Of a stretch of DNA of 38,067 nt, positions 8,564 through 17,258 are shown piece by piece. The stretch covers positions 1 through 38,067 of the forward strand of contig NZ_JBMERR010000030.1 in the NCBI RefSeq assembly GCF_048820915.1. Reading direction: 5' to 3'. Both the position numbers and the translations under genes were made by a program. The DNA comes from Cribrihabitans_A pelagius (GTDB lineage: Bacteria; Pseudomonadota; Alphaproteobacteria; Rhodobacterales; Rhodobacteraceae). Every line of letters begins with the position of its first letter. Positions within the stretch are counted from its first letter, which is position 1. A model generated the notes under the pieces. It searched no databases, was not told the DNA's origin, and saw only the letters and a list, made by a program, of their open reading frames with translations.

Positions 8564-8872
8564 ATGAAGCAGTTCTTCGCCCTTGTTGCCCTGGCCGCCA
8601 TGACCTCGGCGTCCGCCCTGTCGGCCCAGGCCGTGGTCACCACCACCGCCGAAACCACCACTGCCCCCGGCGGCGGCGGCGCGGGCGGTGCAGGCGGTGC
8701 AGGGGCCGGCGGCGCAGGTGCAGGCGCAGGCGCAGGCCTGGGCACAGGTCTTGGTGTCGGCGGCCTGGGCGCAGCCGGCATCGCGGCAGGCGTGATCGCC
8801 GCCGCTGTGGTTGTTGGCGTTGTGACCAGCGACGACGAAACCTCGGGCAGCACCACCACCACCACCGACTAA
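8564..8872 (+). CDS. Small secreted Gly/Ala-rich, Thr-tailed protein (YjbE-like)
   Basis: 102-residue protein with an excellent ribosome site (AAGGAG at 8551-8556, 7 bases before ATG 8564). Residues 1-23 are a signal peptide (MKQFFALVALAAM, cleavage near ALSAQA). A Thr-rich stretch follows, then a long Gly/Ala run, one hydrophobic segment (AAGVIAAAVVVGVV), and an acidic/Ser/Thr tail ending STTTTTD. The E. coli yjbEFGH operon also encodes a short, signal-bearing, Gly/Ala/Ser-rich protein with a Thr-rich end (YjbE). That resemblance plus the neighbouring YjbH and YjbF homologues suggests an equivalent. Composition-based similarity is weak evidence, so homology is not claimed as proven. A terminator follows directly. 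Confidence 0.75.
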   Translation: MKQFFALVALAAMTSASALSAQAVVTTTAETTTAPGGGGAGGAGGAGAGGAGAGAGAGLGTGLGVGGLGAAGIAAGVIAAAVVVGVVTSDDETSGSTTTTTD

Positions 8873-8912
8873 GGGGTCTGCAGCGCCTTCCGGGCGCGGG
8901 CCGGACATCAGG

Positions 8913-8938
8913 AAACGGGCCTTCCGGGGCCCGTTTTT
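8913..8938 (+). terminator. Intrinsic terminator after the YjbE-like gene
   Basis: A 9-bp perfect stem, AAACGGGCC (8913-8921) with GGCCCGTTT (8928-8936) and a six-base loop, is followed by further T residues (TTTTT at 8934-8938). It ends the rightward YjbH-YjbF-YjbE-like block and separates it from the convergent formyltransferase gene. Confidence 0.85.
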
Positions 8939-9024
8939 GCTTTTCTGCCCGCGGGCCGGCCGGCGCAGCCGGCGGCTGGCGGCCGCAGGCCCCGCGGAAG
9001 CGGAAGCCGGGCGGCGGGCGCCGG

Positions 9025-9696
9025 TTACCTGAGCGGCCCGGCGCGGAAGGCCAGGGCTTCGGGGTTTTCCAGCGCCGGGGAAAACTCCGGGGTGGTGTAG
9101 CGGGCGCCGCTTATGCTGACCCGGCCGCCCTCCACCGACAGGCGGCCCTGGACGATCCAGTCGACCACCTGCACCAGCGTCTTGCATTGCTGCTCGAAGA
9201 TCCGGTGGCGCATCTCCTCCGCCGGCAGGCTGCGGTCATTGGCGCAGGCGGACTGCATGACGATCTTGCCCTCGTCCATCACATCCTTGATCAGCTCGAC
9301 CGTGGTGCCGATGACCGGGGTGTGGTAGCGCAGCCCGTCGCCGAAGCCGTCCATGCCCTTGAAGGCGGGCAGCAGCGAGGGGTGGAAATTGATGATCCGG
9401 TCCGCCATCGCGTGGCGGATCTCCGCGCTGTAGAACCGGGTGTAGAAGGACAGGATGTAGCTGATGCCGTGCGCCTGCACGTAATCCAGCACCTGGCCGC
9501 AGAAATCCTCGTTGCTGGCGCCGGGCAGCACTGTGGCGGGCAGCCCGTGCGCGCGGGCCGCCTCCAGCGCCGGGCCTTCGGCGGTGGCGACGGCGGAATG
9601 GGCGGCGCGGCGCACCGTATCGGTTTCCAGCACCCGGCTCATCAGCGCGCCGCCGGTTGACAGCACAAACAGGAAATCCGGCTTTGCTTTGGCCAT
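9025..9696 (-). CDS. Formyltransferase family protein (probable amino-sugar N-formyltransferase)
   Basis: 223-residue protein of the 10-formyl-tetrahydrofolate-dependent formyltransferase fold (PurN/Fmt/sugar formyltransferase). The signature INFHPSLLPAFKG gives Asn103 and His105, and DVMDEGK gives Asp141, matching the family's catalytic Asn-His-Asp. It is about the length of the minimal core and has no extra C-terminal domain. It is the last gene of a leftward operon, two bases after the acyltransferase stop. A housekeeping purine role is unlikely in an EPS tailoring operon. N-formylation of a 4-amino-dideoxy sugar made by the dehydratase (3139) and aminotransferase (33660) is a reasonable inference. 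Confidence 0.8.
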   Translation of the reverse strand: MAKAKPDFLFVLSTGGALMSRVLETDTVRRAAHSAVATAEGPALEAARAHGLPATVLPGASNEDFCGQVLDYVQAHGISYILSFYTRFYSAEIRHAMADRIINFHPSLLPAFKGMDGFGDGLRYHTPVIGTTVELIKDVMDEGKIVMQSACANDRSLPAEEMRHRIFEQQCKTLVQVVDWIVQGRLSVEGGRVSISGARYTTPEFSPALENPEALAFRAGPLR

Positions 9697-9698
9697 GC

Positions 9699-10694
9699 TC
9701 AGAATTCTCCTCCGCGATAGGCGGGGAAATAGCTGGTCTCCGGCAGCCCCCGCGTCAATTGGCGATAGGCCTGCTCATCGAAGATGCGGCCGCAGATATA
9801 GGTGGGACGGGAGGTGGTGCTCCAGCCCTGCTTGAAATGCGCAAGCCCGCCGGCCTGGCCGTCCGCGGCCCCCGCCACGCCGCCGAAATTGACCCAGCGG
9901 AGCTTGTCCGCAAAGTGGTTCAGCAGCGTCCACTTGGTGGCGTAGGAGGCGCTCTTGGCATAGCCGCGGTCGCTGAAGGCCGCGAGGTGGCCCTGGGCCG
10001 CATCGCCATCCGCGTACCACAGGTCCAGCCCGACGGTGCCGTCCTCGTCGGCGGCGCGGAACATCACCATGCCGGGCACCCGGAACTGCTGCTCGAAGGA
10101 CTCGCGCGAAAACGCGCGCAGCCCGGTGATGCCGTGCTTTTGGGCGAGCACGCCGTAAAGTTCCACCCAGTCATCGAGATAGCGCAGCGGCTCGTCGCAG
10201 ACCTCGACGGTGACCTTGCGCAGCGCCCGGCGCGCGTTCTGGCGGTGGGATTTCGACACGAAGCTTTCGAGCGGCGCGGTCAGGTCGGCGATGAAATGCT
10301 CCTTGTAGGGCGTGACCCGGGAAAAGCTGCGCTTGAGCAGCGCCGCGTCATAGGCGCCCAAGGGGTCGGTCACCGCGGTGACGCTGACCAGGCCGGCGGC
10401 ACCGGCCTCTTCGAGGTCCTGCGGCAGCGCCGTCCAGTCCGCGCAGCAGAGCAGCGGGTAGAGCCCCATCGCATCGCTGAGGGCGGTGCCGGGGATTTCC
10501 CGCTCCAGCAGCCAGCCGCCGCTCTGCGGCAGGGGGAGCGGGCGGCCGAGGCCGGCAAAGGCGGCGGCATACCCCGCGCTGCGGTAGCCGGGCGCGGCGG
10601 CCTCTGCCGCCGCGGGGCGGGCGGGCGGGCCGCCCTGCGTGTTTCCGGGCAGGTCCCGGGGCACGTCTTCAGGCAGTTCCACGGGCACATCCAT
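9699..10694 (-). CDS. GNAT/FemAB-like acyltransferase
   Basis: 331-residue protein resembling the BioF2-like/FemAB-like double-GNAT acyltransferases common in EPS loci. Recognisable features in the C-terminal half are SKSHRQNARRALRK, then GLDLWYADGDAAQGHLAAF, SASYATKWTLL, and NFGGVAG with LAHFKQGWS. This is the usual order of a substrate-binding loop, a core strand pair and the end motif. The N-terminal ~45 residues are Pro/Ala-rich and low-complexity. The ATG at 10694 is well supported by GAGGAG seven bases upstream on the leftward strand. It sits between a PhyH dioxygenase and the formyltransferase. It probably transfers an acyl or aminoacyl group to a sugar amine; donor and acceptor are unknown. 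Confidence 0.75.
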   Translation of the reverse strand: MDVPVELPEDVPRDLPGNTQGGPPARPAAAEAAAPGYRSAGYAAAFAGLGRPLPLPQSGGWLLEREIPGTALSDAMGLYPLLCCADWTALPQDLEEAGAAGLVSVTAVTDPLGAYDAALLKRSFSRVTPYKEHFIADLTAPLESFVSKSHRQNARRALRKVTVEVCDEPLRYLDDWVELYGVLAQKHGITGLRAFSRESFEQQFRVPGMVMFRAADEDGTVGLDLWYADGDAAQGHLAAFSDRGYAKSASYATKWTLLNHFADKLRWVNFGGVAGAADGQAGGLAHFKQGWSTTSRPTYICGRIFDEQAYRQLTRGLPETSYFPAYRGGEF

Positions 10695-10744
10695 GGGCAG
10701 GTCTCCTCTGTCGGCGGATGGCGGCGGGGACGGCGGGCGGCGGG

Positions 10745-11569
10745 TCAGCCGGCGGCGCGTTCCGCTGCCGCCTCCTGCTGGTCGACCTGCGCCTGCAGCT
10801 CCTTCAGCCGGCTGGAGCGGCAGCGGTTAAAGAAGCTCTCGCGCGGCAGCTCGGAGAGCCGGTAGCGCGTCTGCCACTCGCCGCGCAGCAGCCGGGTGCT
10901 GCTAGGGTCGGAGGCGGGCTGGTAGGTGGCCTGCACCAGGATCCGGTCCGGCCCGCTGGAATAGGCGGGCGAGCAATGCCAGGTGCAGGTATGGCACAGG
11001 GCAATGTCGCCGGGCTCCAGCTCCGGGCAGACCAGCGGCCAGTCCGGCGCCAGGATACCGGTGTTCACCTCGCCCGCATCGCCCATGTAGCCGAAGTGGT
11101 TGGTGCCCGGGTAGAAGGAGATGCCGCCATTGTCCTTGTTCGAGGGGCTGAGCGGGATGAACACGGTGGTCTTCTCGGGAAAGCCGTAATCATAGGCGAA
11201 ATCGCTGTGCGGGAAGACCGGCTTGCGGCTGCTGCTGTCCTTGATCACGAAGCGCTGCATGAACAGCGCCAGATCGGGGTAGAGCTGCTCCAGCACATCC
11301 AGGATGTCCGGATTGGCGTGGATCTGCGCCAGCGCGTCCGGCGTGGCCTCGTGCACGTGCACCGGGTTGAACGGATCGACCTGCCGCTTGCCCGCCAGCA
11401 CCTTGGCGTTGAAGGCCTGCCATTCCTGCTGCCAGGCCCGGACCTGGTCCTCAGGGACCGCGCCGCGCAGCACGAAGAAGCCGGTCTGCCGGTAGATCTC
11501 CGGCGCGAAAGTGCCGGAGTCGGCCTCCGGTATCAGCTGGCGGATATCGCCAATGTCGAATCTTTGCAT
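10745..11569 (-). CDS. Phytanoyl-CoA dioxygenase (PhyH) family protein, copy 2
   Basis: 274-residue Fe(II)/2-oxoglutarate-dependent oxygenase of the PhyH family. The iron-binding facial triad can be read as His121 and Asp123 in FPHSDFAYDYG plus His198 in WHCSPAYSSG. Arg209 (GPDRI) is placed to bind 2-oxoglutarate. The conserved core strand NGGISFYPGTNHFG is present. The C-terminal ~20 residues (KELQAQVDQQEAAAERAAG) look like a short helix or coiled coil. It is the second gene of the leftward tailoring operon, 125 bases after the other PhyH gene. Its hydroxylation substrate is unknown; a sugar-linked acyl group, a lipid carrier or a small metabolite are all possible. Confidence 0.85.
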   Translation of the reverse strand: MQRFDIGDIRQLIPEADSGTFAPEIYRQTGFFVLRGAVPEDQVRAWQQEWQAFNAKVLAGKRQVDPFNPVHVHEATPDALAQIHANPDILDVLEQLYPDLALFMQRFVIKDSSSRKPVFPHSDFAYDYGFPEKTTVFIPLSPSNKDNGGISFYPGTNHFGYMGDAGEVNTGILAPDWPLVCPELEPGDIALCHTCTWHCSPAYSSGPDRILVQATYQPASDPSSTRLLRGEWQTRYRLSELPRESFFNRCRSSRLKELQAQVDQQEAAAERAAG

Positions 11570-11694
11570 GGAACCCCCATCCCTTTTTGCTTCTGCGCCG
11601 CCCCGGGCGCTTTTGTCCGCGTGTCTTTGCCGTGCCCCCGCCCCGTGCGCCCGCGCCCCCGGGCTGCCGGGCCGCCGGGCCGCCGGGCCGGGTG

Positions 11695-12543
11695 TCAGAA
11701 CCGGTAGTCCTCGACCTTTTCCGGCAGCAGCCCGTAGTTGCGCTTCATGTCGATGCCGCAGGTCTCGTCGTCATAGGGCACCGAGCAATAGCCCATCACC
11801 GCCCGCTCGCGGGGGGACATCTGGTCATAGATTTCCTGCGGCAGGTTGCCGGGAATGTCGAAGGCCTGCTTGATCCACCAGCGGCAGAAGGTGGCGATGA
11901 TCGACCAGCGGGTGCCGCCGCTGGTATTCTCCCCGGCGCCGTGCCAGATGCGGCTGTCCCAGAAGATCAGATCGCCCGCCTTTGCCTCCAGCGGCACCGC
12001 GGTCTCATGCGAGTCCGGATCGGCATACTGGCCGGTCTTGTGCGAGCGCGGCACGATGACGGTGCAGCCGTTCTCCCTGGTCTGGTCCTCCAGCAGGATC
12101 GAGCACTGCATGATGAACGGGAAGTCGCCGGTGTAGGGCACGAAGGAGTCGATATGCATCGGCATCCGGTGGTTGCTGCTGCGCGCGAGGAACGAGCGCA
12201 GGATGTAGTTCGGATCCTCGGCCGGCAGCGAGGAGAACCACTTGTCGTTGAGGAAATGCTTGAGCACGTCCTCGATGACGGGCGTGTTGAGGATGAGCCT
12301 GGAGAAGAAGATGTCCTTGCTCTGCAGGTTGTAGACCATCGGCTGCGCCTTGTTCAGCCGCGGCATGCGGTCGGATTGCGCGTTCAGCGTCTTGTCGAAC
12401 CAGTGCTGGACCCGCTCCAGCGCCTCGGCCACCGTGTCCTTGCTGAAGGCCTGCGGCACGCGGGCAAACCCGTGTTTTTCGATTGCGGCAATTGCAGCTG
12501 CGGCATCTGCGCCGGCAGCTGCCGGAGAAACGGTCTGATCCAT
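11695..12543 (-). CDS. Phytanoyl-CoA dioxygenase (PhyH) family protein, copy 1
   Basis: 282-residue PhyH-family Fe(II)/2-oxoglutarate oxygenase. His130 and Asp132 lie in PMHIDSFVPYTG, the distal His201 in RIWHGAGENTSGG, and Arg212 in GTRWSI, so the metal and cosubstrate residues are complete. The middle segment ENGCTVIVPRSHKTGQ is typical of the family. It is probably the first gene of the leftward tailoring operon, since 612 gene-free bases lie upstream. It is not a recent duplicate of the neighbouring PhyH gene: the two differ throughout, so they likely act on different substrates or in successive steps. Confidence 0.87.
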   Translation of the reverse strand: MDQTVSPAAAGADAAAAIAAIEKHGFARVPQAFSKDTVAEALERVQHWFDKTLNAQSDRMPRLNKAQPMVYNLQSKDIFFSRLILNTPVIEDVLKHFLNDKWFSSLPAEDPNYILRSFLARSSNHRMPMHIDSFVPYTGDFPFIMQCSILLEDQTRENGCTVIVPRSHKTGQYADPDSHETAVPLEAKAGDLIFWDSRIWHGAGENTSGGTRWSIIATFCRWWIKQAFDIPGNLPQEIYDQMSPRERAVMGYCSVPYDDETCGIDMKRNYGLLPEKVEDYRF

Positions 12544-13155
12544 AATAACCCTCGTACTGACATGCCCTGGTCATGCTCCCGCAGGCCCCGGGCACCGGCG
12601 GCCGCGCCTCTTCAGGCGTTTGCGGCAGAAGGCATTTTCCACCTAATAACTCGTCTGCGTCACGCGTCTGCCTGCGGACGGGCATGCAAATCCATGCAAA
12701 ACCACAGCCCCCCTCATGCGGTCCCCCTGCGGAGTTTCCGGCCGCAGCACACGCTGTGCAATTTGAGGGTAGTGTTGGCCTTTCATCCTGGCAACTGGAG
12801 CGTAGTCCCCATTTGGGAGTAGGCAAGCCCTAATCCGGATTGAGCAGGAGGCCGGCGGCTCCGGGGGCCGGGGGAGAGGGCTGGGCGGCGGCCTGCCGCA
12901 ACAGCCGGTTGGTGGGCGGGCGGATATTCTGCGGATGAGAGCATTCGGAAAAAGCGAACAGCTGCGCTCGGCGGGCGCGTGGGGGCGCGGCGGCCCATCG
13001 GCCTTGTCCCGCACCGGGCAGAAGCAATACCGGGCCTTGAGCGGTCAAGGGCGGGCTTTCGGGGATCGGGCTCAGGCTCACCGGTCCTGGTCTCACCGGT
13101 CCTGCCTCACGGGCCTGCATTGCGCGCAGGGCTGCCATTGCGCGCCGCATGCCGG
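12544..13155. other. Gene-free region upstream of the tailoring operon
   Basis: No reading frame here is convincing. The region must hold the leftward promoter of the dioxygenase operon. Visible features are an imperfect palindrome with arms CCCA/TGGG inside 12802-12822, and a direct repeat of CTCACCGGTCCTG near 13077-13111. Nothing resembling an RNA gene was recognised. Confidence 0.4.
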
Positions 13156-14478
13156 TCACTGCGTGGGTACGGCTTCGGCCTCCTCTGCGGGAATGGCCCG
13201 CACCTCCAGAACATCGCCGGGCAGCAGCTGGATATCGCTGAGCTCCCCGGTCTCGATGCCGGCAGCGCCCGGGCGGTGGACCTTGATGCGGTAGGCCGGC
13301 TCGATCCGGGAGACGAGATGCTGGCCGCCAAGCGCCATCAGGCGCTGGTCCAGCGCCGCCAGCCGCCGCTCCAGGGTTCTGAGCGTGGCCCGGCTGGTGA
13401 CGATCTGCTCCAGAAGCTCCGCCCCCTGGGAATGCTGCAGCCGCGCCACCTCGCCGCTGCTGCGCGCCAGATCCAGCTCCAGCCGGTGGATCTCGCCGGA
13501 GGTCTCCAGCGCCTGCATCGAGACATCCAGCACCGCGCGCCGGGCTTCGGTCACGTTGGAGGCGGGGGTGAGGCCCCGGTCCGCCAGGGATTGCGCCCGT
13601 TCCAGCGCCTCCTGTTCGATGTCCAGATTGGCCTGATGGGTGCGCAGCAGCTCCTGCAGGACCTCCAGCCGGTTCCTCATCTGCCGGGCCACCAGTTCGG
13701 AATTGCTGCGGGACAATTGCCGTTCCGCGTCGCGGGCGTCCAGCCAGCGCGCGGCGCCATCGTCATGGGCCGCGCCGCCGGCCTGCGGGAGGGCCTGTGC
13801 GGCGGCGCCTTCCGCGCCCTCCGCCTGCGCCTCAGCCCCGGTTGCGGCGAGATCGGCCTCCAGCCGCGCCAGCGTCGCCTTCACAAAATCCGCTTCGCCC
13901 GCCAGCACGTCCCGCTCCGCCGACAGCGCGATCAGCTGGGTGCCGGACTCCGGCAGATCGAGCGGCGCCCCGAAGCCGCCCGCGCGGGCCACGGCCTGGC
14001 GCAGGGTGAGGCCAGGCCGGTAGGGCTGTTCGCCATTTTCCCGCACATCGCCGATCAGGTAGATGGGCCGGTAGGCCGCCACGGTGATGAACAGCAGATC
14101 GGCGCTGATCTGGCGCCAGACCTCCTGGCCGTCCGCGCCCGCCGTGCGCACCGGCGTGTCGCTGACCTCCGGCGCCACCTTGCGGCGCAGCCCGTCGATC
14201 GTCAGCCCCGCCGCATCGATCCAGCCGACCAGCGGCAGCTGCAGGCGGCCGTTCACGCCGATGGTGGAGACGGTGGTGAGCTCGGGCATGCCGATGACGG
14301 CGTAAGACACCGTATCGCCGGGCGCGAGCACGATGGCCTCGTCCGCGTGCCCCGTCCCGGCCGTCAGGGCCGCGGCCAGGACCAGAGCCGGCAGCCGCAG
14401 GAGCCGGCCCCATGCCTGCACGCCCGCTCCTCCTGCGCCGCGCAAAAAATTCCCGTCCCGGTTTTCGCCTGTCACCAT
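13156..14478 (-). CDS. ExoF-like periplasmic/outer-membrane polysaccharide export protein
   Basis: 440 residues from ATG 14478, which is preceded by a G-rich ribosome site. The signal peptide is RLLRLPALVLAAALTAGTGHA. The frame is open to 14670, but that extension overlaps the kinase gene and lacks signal character. A polysaccharide export domain (IVLAPGDTVSYAVIGMPELT) is followed by an SLBB-type segment (IYLIGDVRENGEQPYRPGLT). A long central alpha-helical/coiled-coil region comes next, rich in Glu, Arg, Leu and Ala (for example NRLEVLQELLRTHQANLDIE). A short closing beta region (YRIKVHRPG, LLPGDVLEVRAI) ends the protein. This layout matches Sinorhizobium ExoF. It lies 44 bases downstream of the ExoP-like gene, as expected for export partners. 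Confidence 0.85.
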   Translation of the reverse strand: MVTGENRDGNFLRGAGGAGVQAWGRLLRLPALVLAAALTAGTGHADEAIVLAPGDTVSYAVIGMPELTTVSTIGVNGRLQLPLVGWIDAAGLTIDGLRRKVAPEVSDTPVRTAGADGQEVWRQISADLLFITVAAYRPIYLIGDVRENGEQPYRPGLTLRQAVARAGGFGAPLDLPESGTQLIALSAERDVLAGEADFVKATLARLEADLAATGAEAQAEGAEGAAAQALPQAGGAAHDDGAARWLDARDAERQLSRSNSELVARQMRNRLEVLQELLRTHQANLDIEQEALERAQSLADRGLTPASNVTEARRAVLDVSMQALETSGEIHRLELDLARSSGEVARLQHSQGAELLEQIVTSRATLRTLERRLAALDQRLMALGGQHLVSRIEPAYRIKVHRPGAAGIETGELSDIQLLPGDVLEVRAIPAEEAEAVPTQ

Positions 14479-14522
14479 GTCCGCCCCCGCACCATATCCG
14501 TCCGTCCCCCGCGTGCCCTGCC

Positions 14523-16727
14523 TCAGGTGGCCTGGGCGGTTTGATCCGCGCCGTATCGTGTGAACTGCACATTGCCGGCCATCGACAGCACGACGCCGGC
14601 AACCGGCGCGCCGGTGGCTTCCAGCTCCCGCAGCCCGCTCAGCACCGCATCCCGGGAGGTGCGGTTCCACTTCACCACATAGACAAGCGAATCCACGTAT
14701 TTGCTCAGGATCTTTGTATCCACGGCCAGAAGCGATGGCGGGGAATCCAGGATCACCAGGTCGTAGGTGTTGCGGAGCGTCCCGATCAGCCGCGCAAACC
14801 CCGGCGACGACAGCACATCCACCGAGGAAATGTCCTGCCGCATCTGGCCGGCGCTGGCCGCCAGCACGTGCAGCCCGGTCACCGGGTCCTTGCGGATCGC
14901 CTTGTCCAGGGTGATGGTGCCATCAAGCACCGACACGATGTTCTGCTTGTCCAGGGCATCGCCCAGAATATTGTGCAGCTCCGGCCGCCGCAGGTCGCAG
15001 TCGACGATGATCGTCTTCTTGTTGATCCGGAATGAGGCCAGCGCCGTCAATGCCGCGAGAAGCGATTTGCCCTCATCCGGGTAGGACGAGGTGAACATCA
15101 CCACCTTGGGCGGGGTTGCGTCCCGGGTCAGCAGGATGCTGGTCCGCAGCCCGTGAATGGCTTCCGCGATGTGCGAGTTGGGCTCGGCGGCAAAGGTGCG
15201 CAGGGCCTCGACCGGCCTGCCGCCGCCGGCCGCCGGCATGGTGCCGAGCACCTCCATGCCGGTGATCTTCATCACCTCATCGGCGGAGCGGAAGGTGTTG
15301 TTGAGCCGCTCGCGCAGGAACACCAGCACGACGCTGAGCACCAGCCCGCCCAGCACCGCGATCGTCAGGGCGTATTTCTTCGGCTCCGAGAAGGCGGCGA
15401 GCGGCGGCTCGGCCAGGGTCAGGATGCGCGCGTCGGCGCTTTCCAGCTTCACCTGCTCGGAGGCCTCGTTGAGGCGCCGGATGAAGGTCTCGTAGACGCT
15501 GCGGCTGGCCTCGGCCTCGCGCTCCAGCTGGCGGATCGCCAGCTCGTCCTGGGACTGCTGCAGCACCTGGCGGTCGAGATCCCGGATCGCGGCCTGGATC
15601 AGCTCCGTCTGCCGCTCCAGCGACTGCCAGCGGGAGCGGGCGATTTCGGTGATGCGGGCGGCCTCCTGCCGCTGCTGGTCCTGAAGCTGCTGGACCGCCT
15701 TGCCGATGTCGGCAATGGCGGAATGCTCCGGCGGCAGGGTGCCCGCCAGATTGGCCTGCTGCACCCGCAGCTCGTTCTCCGGCGCCAGCAGCCGGGCCAG
15801 CGGAGCGGCATCGCGGAACTCCGGCACCGCGCCGGGGTCGGTCTTCTCCTCCAGCGCGGTCTTCAGCCGCTGGTAGTCGGCGCGCGCGGAGCGGGCCTCG
15901 TTCTTGGTCTCGGAATAGGTGCCGATCAGCGCTTCCAGCTCCCGCTTGGTGATCGGCAGGCTCTGGCCGGCTTCCAGCGATTGGGCCGACTGCGCCACGG
16001 CCACGGCTTTTTCCGCCTTCTGCACCCGGTCGCGCAGCTCGTCGACCCGGCCCGCCAGCCAGTCGGTGGCGGCGCGGGTTGTCGACAGGCGCACGTGCAG
16101 CTGGTCGTGGATATACTGTTTGGCAAAGGCATTGGCCACCAGCGCCGAGGTGTGCGGGTCGGCGGAGATGAAGCTGATCTCGATCACCCGGGAGGCGGGG
16201 ATCGGCGCGAGCCGCAGCCCTTGCGAGACGTTCAGGGACACGATGCGCCGCTCGAGATCGGGGATTTCGGCCTCGAACTCGGGGTCCGGCCCCATTGCGG
16301 AAGGCAGGAAGTCCAACAGGGAATGCGGCTCGGACAGCTCCGGCTGGCCGAGCGCCGGGTTGAATTCCGGATAGGTGTGCAGCTCCAGCTCCTCAACCAC
16401 CCGGTTCAGCAGCGCCGTCGAGCGCAGCACCTGGATCTCGTTCTCCAGCCCGTCCTCGCCGGCCGGGGAGACTCTGCCGCCCGCCGCGATCTCGCGCAGC
16501 TGCGGGTCGAACATCACCTTGGCGCTGGCCTTGTAGGTGGGCTCGATCTTGGAGGAGAAGAAGACGCCCAGCACGGTGGCCAGGGCGGTGATCAGGATGA
16601 TGGTCCAGCGCCCCCGCCAGAGCGCCAGGAACAGCGACCGGATGTCGATGGCCATGTCCTGTTCCGCCGGGCGGGCGGCAGGGGCAACCGGGTATCCCGG
16701 GGTGAGCGCGGAATGCCGGTTTCTCAT
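14523..16727 (-). CDS. Polysaccharide co-polymerase/tyrosine kinase (ExoP/Wzc/GumC type)
   Basis: 734 residues. An N-terminal Wzz domain carries the first membrane segment (TIILITALATVLGVFFSS). A long periplasmic coiled-coil region follows, then a second membrane segment (ALTIAVLGGLVLSVVLVFL) and a cytoplasmic BY-kinase domain. The kinase has a Walker A, TSSYPDEGKSL (about residues 546-556), a Walker A' IIVDCDLRRPE, and a Walker B LVILDSPP. The C-terminus has a single Tyr (FTRYGADQ) rather than a Tyr cluster, so classical multi-site autophosphorylation may be reduced. It controls polymer length and export, pairing with the ExoF-like protein just downstream. A second possible start (MAIDIRSL, 16655) has a better ribosome site and would drop 24 residues. 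Confidence 0.92.
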   Translation of the reverse strand: MRNRHSALTPGYPVAPAARPAEQDMAIDIRSLFLALWRGRWTIILITALATVLGVFFSSKIEPTYKASAKVMFDPQLREIAAGGRVSPAGEDGLENEIQVLRSTALLNRVVEELELHTYPEFNPALGQPELSEPHSLLDFLPSAMGPDPEFEAEIPDLERRIVSLNVSQGLRLAPIPASRVIEISFISADPHTSALVANAFAKQYIHDQLHVRLSTTRAATDWLAGRVDELRDRVQKAEKAVAVAQSAQSLEAGQSLPITKRELEALIGTYSETKNEARSARADYQRLKTALEEKTDPGAVPEFRDAAPLARLLAPENELRVQQANLAGTLPPEHSAIADIGKAVQQLQDQQRQEAARITEIARSRWQSLERQTELIQAAIRDLDRQVLQQSQDELAIRQLEREAEASRSVYETFIRRLNEASEQVKLESADARILTLAEPPLAAFSEPKKYALTIAVLGGLVLSVVLVFLRERLNNTFRSADEVMKITGMEVLGTMPAAGGGRPVEALRTFAAEPNSHIAEAIHGLRTSILLTRDATPPKVVMFTSSYPDEGKSLLAALTALASFRINKKTIIVDCDLRRPELHNILGDALDKQNIVSVLDGTITLDKAIRKDPVTGLHVLAASAGQMRQDISSVDVLSSPGFARLIGTLRNTYDLVILDSPPSLLAVDTKILSKYVDSLVYVVKWNRTSRDAVLSGLRELEATGAPVAGVVLSMAGNVQFTRYGADQTAQAT

Positions 16728-17258
16728 GCCGCGGATTCCGGGCTGGACTGTGGTGGCTGGGACAATGGCGGCATCACGATTGCAACTCCCCGTAATTCGT
16801 TAGAATGCCCGGGCCTGGCAGCAGGCGGGCCGCAGCGCGCAAACCGGCTGCCCCGGCAAAGGGCGCGGGACGCAGCGCAGCGGCGCGGCGCCGCCTCCCG
16901 CAGGGCCGTTTTGCAGTTTCCAAGTGGATTTAGAGCGGGTGCCGGTGACATCGAGTTTCTTGATGGAAAAAAGAAAAAGGGCTGGCAGCCCGGCCACTAT
17001 AGACCGGCGCCGCGGGTCCCGCCCATACTCAAATAAGATTAATCCTAAATGCCTGAACGGATTACAAAAGCGGTCAGCCGCCCGTCAGGCATTAACCTTC
17101 CTTACACCAATTAATAGGGCCGTCCGCCGCGGCAGGTTTGCTAGGCTGGCCGGGGACAAAATTACGTAACAGTTAAGTTCTTCACCGGCTTTCATTTGTT
17201 CCGCGGCATTCCGCGCGGCTTTCAGGGTGGCTGGTGGTTTCTTTGGGGGGGAACCGGC
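16728..17258. promoter_or_regulatory. Divergent control region between the ExoP-like and ExoY-like operons
   Basis: No gene is seen in about 530 bases. The part nearest the rightward operon (17020-17195) is AT-rich compared with its surroundings. It contains a 9-bp perfect inverted repeat, AATGCCTGA (17048-17056) and TCAGGCATT (17085-17093), and several TTAA/AATTAA boxes. It must carry divergent promoters for the two main EPS assembly operons. No single promoter could be chosen with confidence. Confidence 0.5.

Noticed and set aside
9025..9696. Formyltransferase considered as purine biosynthesis PurN
   Set aside because: The catalytic motif fits the superfamily, but the gene sits in a tailoring operon and lacks purM or other purine genes nearby. 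A sugar-modifying role is more likely.
12643..13159. Minus-strand frames in the spacer upstream of the dioxygenase operon
   Set aside because: They have no domain, signal or ribosome site, and several mutually exclusive frames are open at once.
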